Positions 59,466 through 64,000 of a stretch of 64,000 bases of DNA are shown piece by piece. The notes under the pieces were generated by a model that was given only the letters and a program-made list of their open reading frames with translations, was not told where the DNA came from and searched no databases. The stretch covers positions 6,302,437 through 6,366,436 of the forward strand of contig CM035160.1 in assembly GCA_020205615.1 (NCBI GenBank), read 5' to 3'. The position numbers and the translations under genes are program-made. Origin of the DNA: Panax quinquefolius (lineage: Eukaryota > Streptophyta > Magnoliopsida > Apiales > Araliaceae). The first letter of the stretch is position 1. Every line of letters starts with the position of its first letter.

Positions 59466-60960
59466 ATGGCCACTAATGGTGATGGTGATGCTTGCAGCCA
59501 AGAATGCTCTTCTGTATTGGCCAAAGGAAATGGAATTAGGAATAAGCGAATTTTTTTATCTGAAAATATATTAGGTGTTCGATTTCAGGGATCACCCTTG
59601 CCTCTGGTGGAATTCCCTAAATTCAATTTGTTAGGGGTGAAACTGTGCAATGCACTTGGTAATTTTGAGTCATCAAGTGCAAGGTCTGATCAACATAAAG
59701 AGGAAGAAGTGAAAAAGTACTTATTGGCTGATTGGAATGATCCTACTGCATGTCAATTTGAGGATCTTTTGTTGGATAGTCTGTTTGCAATCTTTGAGAG
59801 TGCAATTAAGAAGATTGCCCAATATGGGTATAGTGAAGAGGTTGCGGAGAGGGTTGTTTTGAGGAGCTGCCTTTACTATGGTGATAAAGATGCTCTGTCG
59901 AATATTGAGAATGGTGCTTTGGCTAATTTGAGAAGCGACGAGGGATTTCGTATTTCAAGACATCATTTATTTGAGGATTTTTGGAGAGCCTAGTAGAGTA
60001 TACAATGTTAGAGATGGTTCATGTGCTGATGGAAGTTAAGCCATCTTTATCTGTTGTGGAAGCAATGTGGTGCCTGTTGATATGTGACTTGAACCTGGCT
60101 CATGCATGTGCAATGGAAGGAGATGTTTTGAGTGTTTTAGGTGGTAAAGAAGTTACCACGGAGAGGTCCTCTGAGTCTATACTTGGGCTCAAACTTCTAA
60201 AACAACTCTTTTTAACCCAAGTAAACCACATCTCTCAGAACTTTCAAACCCTGATCCTCAAATGTCTCAGTGTGGGATACAGATTCCAGTCGCTGGGAGT
60301 AAACCAGTGGGCATTACTGGAGGGCATATCCAACCCATTTCTCAAACAATTATCATGGAAGACAAATCTAGGGTTATCAAGAAGGGTGACACGGGGAATT
60401 CCAAGAGAGACATTCTTCGGCAGAGAGCATTACATATAGAAAATTACAGGCGTGGAATGTCTAAGGGGACTTTCAAAGCCAAACACACTAGCTTGGGTGG
60501 TCTGGCTTTGGAGAAGAAGCAAAAGTCTCCTACCAATTCTTCTGGTGCATTCAAGAATGCTTCCTCCAAGGTAAGTACTGCAGTGCTAGCGAACGCCCCT
60601 CCGTCAGATGGGAACCATCATCTTTCGTGCAATCCTTTATATATTTCACCTTCGACGGATACCCCTCCTCGAAAAGTAGATGCTCTGTCAAAAGAAGAGG
60701 GAGATAAGATCATGCAGAAGGCGGAAATTGAGTTGCAGAAGTACACTGATAAAATAAAGGAACTCAAGGCCGAGATATCAAAATTGAAATTGGAATCTGA
60801 ATCCTCAAAAATGGATGCATTTTGGAGGGGAATCAGTTTGAGCTATGCTATGGTAGCGCCCCCATAGACAGCACGAGTACCCCAGCTTTGCAGGGGTACC
60901 TGATTCCTAAGGTCCTGCCAGTATTTGGGGACTTATCTGGGGCTGAAAGGGTACTTAATT
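59466..60960 (+). pseudogene. RF298/MIP1-like RING-type E3 ubiquitin ligase, pseudogene without RING
   Basis: Intact relatives (RF298, RF4, MND1-interacting protein 1) have an N-terminal conserved domain, a long coiled coil and a C-terminal RING. Here the N-terminal domain is clear: DWNDPTACQFEDLLLDSLFA, IFESAIKKIAQYGYSEEVAE and, in the next frame, EYTMLEMVHVLMEVKPSLSV and VEAMWCLLICDLNLAHACAM. Frameshifts lie in a T-run at 59978-59982, near 60183-60187 and near 60845-60853. A middle part reads SKRDILRQRALHIENYRRGM and then jumps at about 60690 straight to the last piece of coiled coil (MQKAEIELQKYTDKIKELKA), so most of the coiled coil is deleted. The sequence fades out at GDLSGAERV before the RING cysteines. 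There are no introns that could repair the frames. Confidence 0.88.
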
Positions 60961-61478
60961 TTTTATATATAAACAAATCTTTTTCATATCTTTTCATGGG
61001 ACTTGGGTGTTGCATCATTATTCTTACCGATAATGTTCAACATGGAAGTTAAAATGTAACTAAAAGAGAGCTTCATTGCAGGATGCTGGAGGGTACAAAT
61101 TGGAAATACTACTTTCAATTTAGTACTCTTCTCCAATTTAACAAAAAATAAAAGAGAAAAGAATAGAAATGAGGAATAAATTCTATACATTTTTTTTATA
61201 TATAATTTCCATTACATACGGTACTCTTGGAACTAGGCAGCCATGGATATTACTACTCAAGTGGGTGATAATCCTACAAGTTTTTGGACAAAAGCCTAGA
61301 AAGTAAGAAACGTATTGTGCGACATGATAATTTTAAAGTTGGAATCCCAAAGGGAAACAAAATAAAAATAATAAATACAGTAGAGTATTGGTGGATACTA
61401 GAAAATAAATGCAACTTATTAAAAGGAATTGATAATATCATTATTTGTTAATCATTGTACACATTGTTAATGTAGTTG
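60961..61478. other. Spacer, no feature seen
   Basis: AT-rich sequence after the RF298-like pseudogene, without recognisable gene or repeat ends. Confidence 0.4.
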
Positions 61479-61515
61479 TCGATATGTCCGAGTGGTTCGA
61501 ACCCTGCTGTCGACG
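61479..61515 (+). pseudogene. tRNA-Ser remnant with its middle deleted
   Basis: GTCGATATGTCCGAGTGGTT is the 5' end of a plant tRNA-Ser (acceptor strand, then the D-arm start). It is joined directly to GGTTCGAACCCTGCTGTCGAC plus G, its T-loop and 3' acceptor strand, sharing one GGTT. The acceptor arms still pair (GTCGATA with TGTCGAC, one G-T pair). The anticodon arm and variable arm are missing, so about 45-50 bases were lost, probably by recombination between the two GGTT copies. It cannot make a tRNA. Confidence 0.85.
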
Positions 61516-62170
61516 TTATTCCATTTCATTATTTACACAAGAATACATACTTAAGACCCAAGAGAGACAACAGGGAAAGAAGAGGTGTAATTTTGGTTTA
61601 TACTACATTTATAGATGACCTAAAGTTACACTATATAATATATGTATGTACATGTACATACATATATATTAGTAATCTTCTATATTATAAAGTGGGAGGA
61701 AGAGTTCACAGTTATTTTTGGTATAAATAATTTTTTGAAGCTTCTTTGACTTTCAAATTTACCTTTTAAGAGATGTATTTACTAGAGTACTTTTTAAAAC
61801 TCATATTTTTTTCTCTCTCCAATATTTTCTCATTCATTTTATATATACCTACTACCTAGTGTGTCCGAATACTAATGCATAGGACTGAGTAAGAAATAAT
61901 TCGGCCTGAAACCATATCAAAAACCGACCACATCGCTCCGATTGGACTGCGCCAACGATTCTAGCTTATATGACTGCGTTAGACTAACTAGAAAAACGCA
62001 TGTACGATTTGGCTGCAATTTTGAGAGGCTACAGTAGCACTGCTAATATATTTTATATATTTTTTAATGTTTATAGGGTGCTAGTTGAGTTTCGTTATCA
62101 ATTTGCTAAATTGAATTGAGGTATTGTTGTGGGTGCTGTTATTGTAATAATTGGCTAATATATTACATCT
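61516..62170. other. Spacer with a perfect palindrome
   Basis: The only structure seen is a perfect palindrome of ATGTATGTACATGTACATACAT with AT-rich flanks at about 61638-61668. No gene was recognised. Confidence 0.5.
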
Positions 62171-62815
62171 GTACTGGAGATCTCAACTCTCTTGATGAAA
62201 CAGAAACAGATTACTCATCAGAAAGATGGACCGACATTGTAAAGGTAAATATAGTGCAGCTACATTACAACTTCACAAAGATTCCTCTGCAGAATCAGTC
62301 ATATAGATTGTGTCACGTGCTGAAACCTATGAAAAAATAAAATTAAATAAACTCAAATTAGCACATACGTTACTTACAGTATCATGCAGAGTTGGGAAAG
62401 CCAACACCAAGGCTTGAGGTGATGAGGTTTCTGAAGAGTAAACAATACATGTACACAGATGCCAAGGACTTTGCTGGAGAGTGTCTCTGTAGTCTTGATC
62501 GATTAACTTAAATCTTTTTAATTATTTTTGGAGACTTGATTCGTGTTCTGTAGGGTACATTCAAGTATGGAACTCGGGTGGATTACGCATTGATCTCACC
62601 TTACAAGTTTATGCCTGCCTGGTTCATACTCAGTTTTCTCTTCAAAAGGGTTTTCTGATCATCACATTGTGAAAGTAGATAGCAATTCTCAACAATTTGT
62701 CAGTAGGAAGCGGCAACAACCGAATCAAAAAATTGTAAAGATAACAAATTCTTCTTCATCATCATCAAAGGGTGTATGGAGAAGGAACACAAACAAGAGA
62801 CAGATGTACAAGTAC
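62171..62815 (+). pseudogene. DNase I-like (endonuclease/exonuclease/phosphatase family) gene, broken and 5'-truncated
   Basis: The family hydrolyses phosphodiester bonds with a metal-dependent site. Exon-like parts are about 62171-62244 (GDLNSLDETETDYSSERWTD, with the GDxN metal-site motif, then donor GTAAAT), 62380 to about 62490 (YHAELGKPTPRLEVMRFLKS, then TDAKDFAGEC) and 62554 to about 62815 (GTFKYGTRVDYALISPYKF, later SDHHIVKVD, with the catalytic SDH motif). After AGEC the frame is lost and a stop follows. In the last part a duplicated CCTG (about 62612-62620) shifts the frame before the SDH segment. The N-terminal half is absent. From memory it resembles Arabidopsis At2g48030. Confidence 0.78.
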
Positions 62816-63235
62816 CTGACTTTCTTTTATCATTCAAGAATGTGGTTTTATTTCTATATCACAATCATAATTATCACATATATCAACTAATCACAATAAA
62901 CAAATTCGCCCAAGACAAAATACTAACAAGCAACTAAACTGAAGATTTATGTGCCAGTAACAAAATATAGAAGGGGGATTGTGTTGTTGTGCCTCCGCCT
63001 CTATGGTCTTCACACGGTCTGCACTCAGAAGCACTTTCGCCAATGCAGTCCAGGAAGCAGGGTAAAGGTATGGAGAAGATACCAAAGGCTGATAATCATG
63101 ATGGCCTATTCCTCTTAAAAACAAAAGAATCCATTTTTCTTCACGTGCTGCTTTATCAATTTATATTGGGTGTTGTGATTCCTATTTCAGGATCACAAGA
63201 TCTATCTATTTATACAATGAGTTTTACTAATAGCT
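62816..63235. other. Spacer between the DNase I-like pseudogene and the kinase gene
   Basis: A short minus-strand frame (62891-63124) includes LAKVLLSADRVKTIEAEAQQ and looks protein-like, but I do not recognise it and see no start context. It may be a decayed gene piece. Confidence 0.35.
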
Positions 63236-63320
63236 GAATCGAGCAGCTCTACAGGCTCCAACTGATAGTCCTTTCAGCTTTCAGATAATCTATGGGAAAC
63301 AAAATTTTCCCTGCTGCCTA
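63236..63320 (-). other. Presumed start of the RKF3-like 3' UTR
   Basis: AT-rich sequence directly after the kinase stop codon; no clear polyadenylation signal could be fixed. Confidence 0.4.
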
Positions 63321-64000
63321 TTACCTCCCTACTTCCCTCGGGTTGGAAGGGTGATCACCTTCAACTGTGTATGGCTGGTAGCCAGAATAAGTAGACAGTC
63401 CCGACCCACTGCTGCTAACAGATTTCTCAATGTCATCAATATTGGCAATAAGCGGAATAGGTCTTTCGGGTATCGTGGGAACTGGTAAATCTGTGTCCAA
63501 TATCTTCACAACCTGGTCCATTGTAGGCCTGGCATACAATTGAGGGTGAGAACAAAGCACAGCAAGCAATACATATTTCTCCATAACATCTGGCGGCCCG
63601 ATCTCTGGAATACCTTCTTCAATAACGTCTAACGCTCTCCCTTTCCTCACCAATGACCATGCCCAATCTGCCACAAGAGTGTGTTGCTCTTCGTTAATCA
63701 CAAGAAGTGCCTTCTTCCCGCTCAAAAGCTCAAGAAGCACAACCCCAAAGCTATAAACATCACTTCTCTCTGTCAACTGACCGTACAATGCATACTCAGG
63801 GGCAACATAACCCATTGTTCCAGCCACTCTAGTGCTCACATGTGTCACTCCCTCGGGTGCAAACTTTGCAAGGCCAAAATCTGCCACCTTCGGCTCAAAT
63901 GCCTCATCCAAAAGTATATTACTACCTTTAATATCCCTATGAATAATAGCTGGTTGTACCCCATAATGCAAATAGGCCAGTCCCCTAGCTGTTCCAAGCG
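63321..64000 (-). CDS. RKF3: RKF3-like receptor-like serine/threonine kinase, C-terminal part (gene continues beyond the window)
   Basis: The visible part starts inside the kinase domain (LGTARGLAYLH at the window edge) and runs to the stop at 63321-63323, about 225 residues. Kinase motifs are the catalytic loop HRDIKGSN, the DFG region VADFGLAKF, the activation-segment end GTMGYVAPEYALYGQLTERS (APE) and DVYSFGVVLLELLSGKKAL, followed by CSHPQLYARPTMDQVVKILD (helix I arginine). The tail SVSSSGSGLSTYSGYQPYT is serine-rich. The pattern closely fits Arabidopsis RKF3 (At2g48010) from memory; related kinases such as At1g11050 are less alike. No frameshift or lost catalytic residue is seen. It is transcribed towards PIEZO. 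Confidence 0.9.
   Translation of the reverse strand, partial: LGTARGLAYLHYGVQPAIIHRDIKGSNILLDEAFEPKVADFGLAKFAPEGVTHVSTRVAGTMGYVAPEYALYGQLTERSDVYSFGVVLLELLSGKKALLVINEEQHTLVADWAWSLVRKGRALDVIEEGIPEIGPPDVMEKYVLLAVLCSHPQLYARPTMDQVVKILDTDLPVPTIPERPIPLIANIDDIEKSVSSSGSGLSTYSGYQPYTVEGDHPSNPREVGR

Overview
This window is nuclear DNA of a flowering plant. It is AT-rich, its genes have many GT-AG introns, it carries plant-type Ty3/gypsy, copia, Helitron, MULE and Stowaway-like elements, and its three recognisable gene neighbours are all plant families. The proteins suggest a eudicot, possibly an asterid; the sequence does not allow a closer call.

Region 1 (1-22418) is a stack of Ty3/gypsy elements of the Tekay (chromodomain) type. 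A long solo LTR (3783-22413, target duplication GGTAT) was split by a full-length element (4048-19017, target duplication TTTGA). That element was split just after its primer-binding site by a solo LTR (6659-11666, target duplication TATGA). That LTR was in turn split by a second solo LTR of the same family in the opposite direction (7590-10133, flanked by TTAGT). To the left lie the 3' end of one more element (1-3360) and an inverted gag-leader fragment. The full-length element keeps recognisable gag, protease, RT, RNase H, integrase and chromodomain pieces, all frameshifted.

Region 2 (22419-24790) is intergenic and promoter DNA with two Stowaway-like MITEs and a TA microsatellite.

Region 3 (24791-55456, + strand) is one complete gene for the plant PIEZO mechanosensitive channel. 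I could join 21 exons, all in phase, into a 2481-residue protein without an internal stop. Only about 7.4 kb of the 30.7 kb is coding. Two of the largest introns grew by insertion: intron 6 holds a 4.6-kb Helitron with a captured DnaJ first exon, and intron 16 holds a 1-kb non-autonomous copia-type element, a 2.9-kb gypsy LTR and a probable MITE. Intron 1 holds decayed tandem duplications, one of which includes a dead copy of exon 2.

Region 4 (55457-64000) follows PIEZO. It contains a 2.05-kb Pack-MULE with a perfect 9-bp target duplication and two captured gene fragments, a decayed RF298/MIP1-like RING ligase gene, a tRNA-Ser remnant with its middle deleted, a broken DNase I-like gene, and on the minus strand the C-terminal part of an RKF3-like receptor kinase that runs off the window. 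PIEZO, DNase I-like and RKF3 are, from memory, also close together near the end of Arabidopsis chromosome 2, so this looks like a conserved block reworked by transposons.
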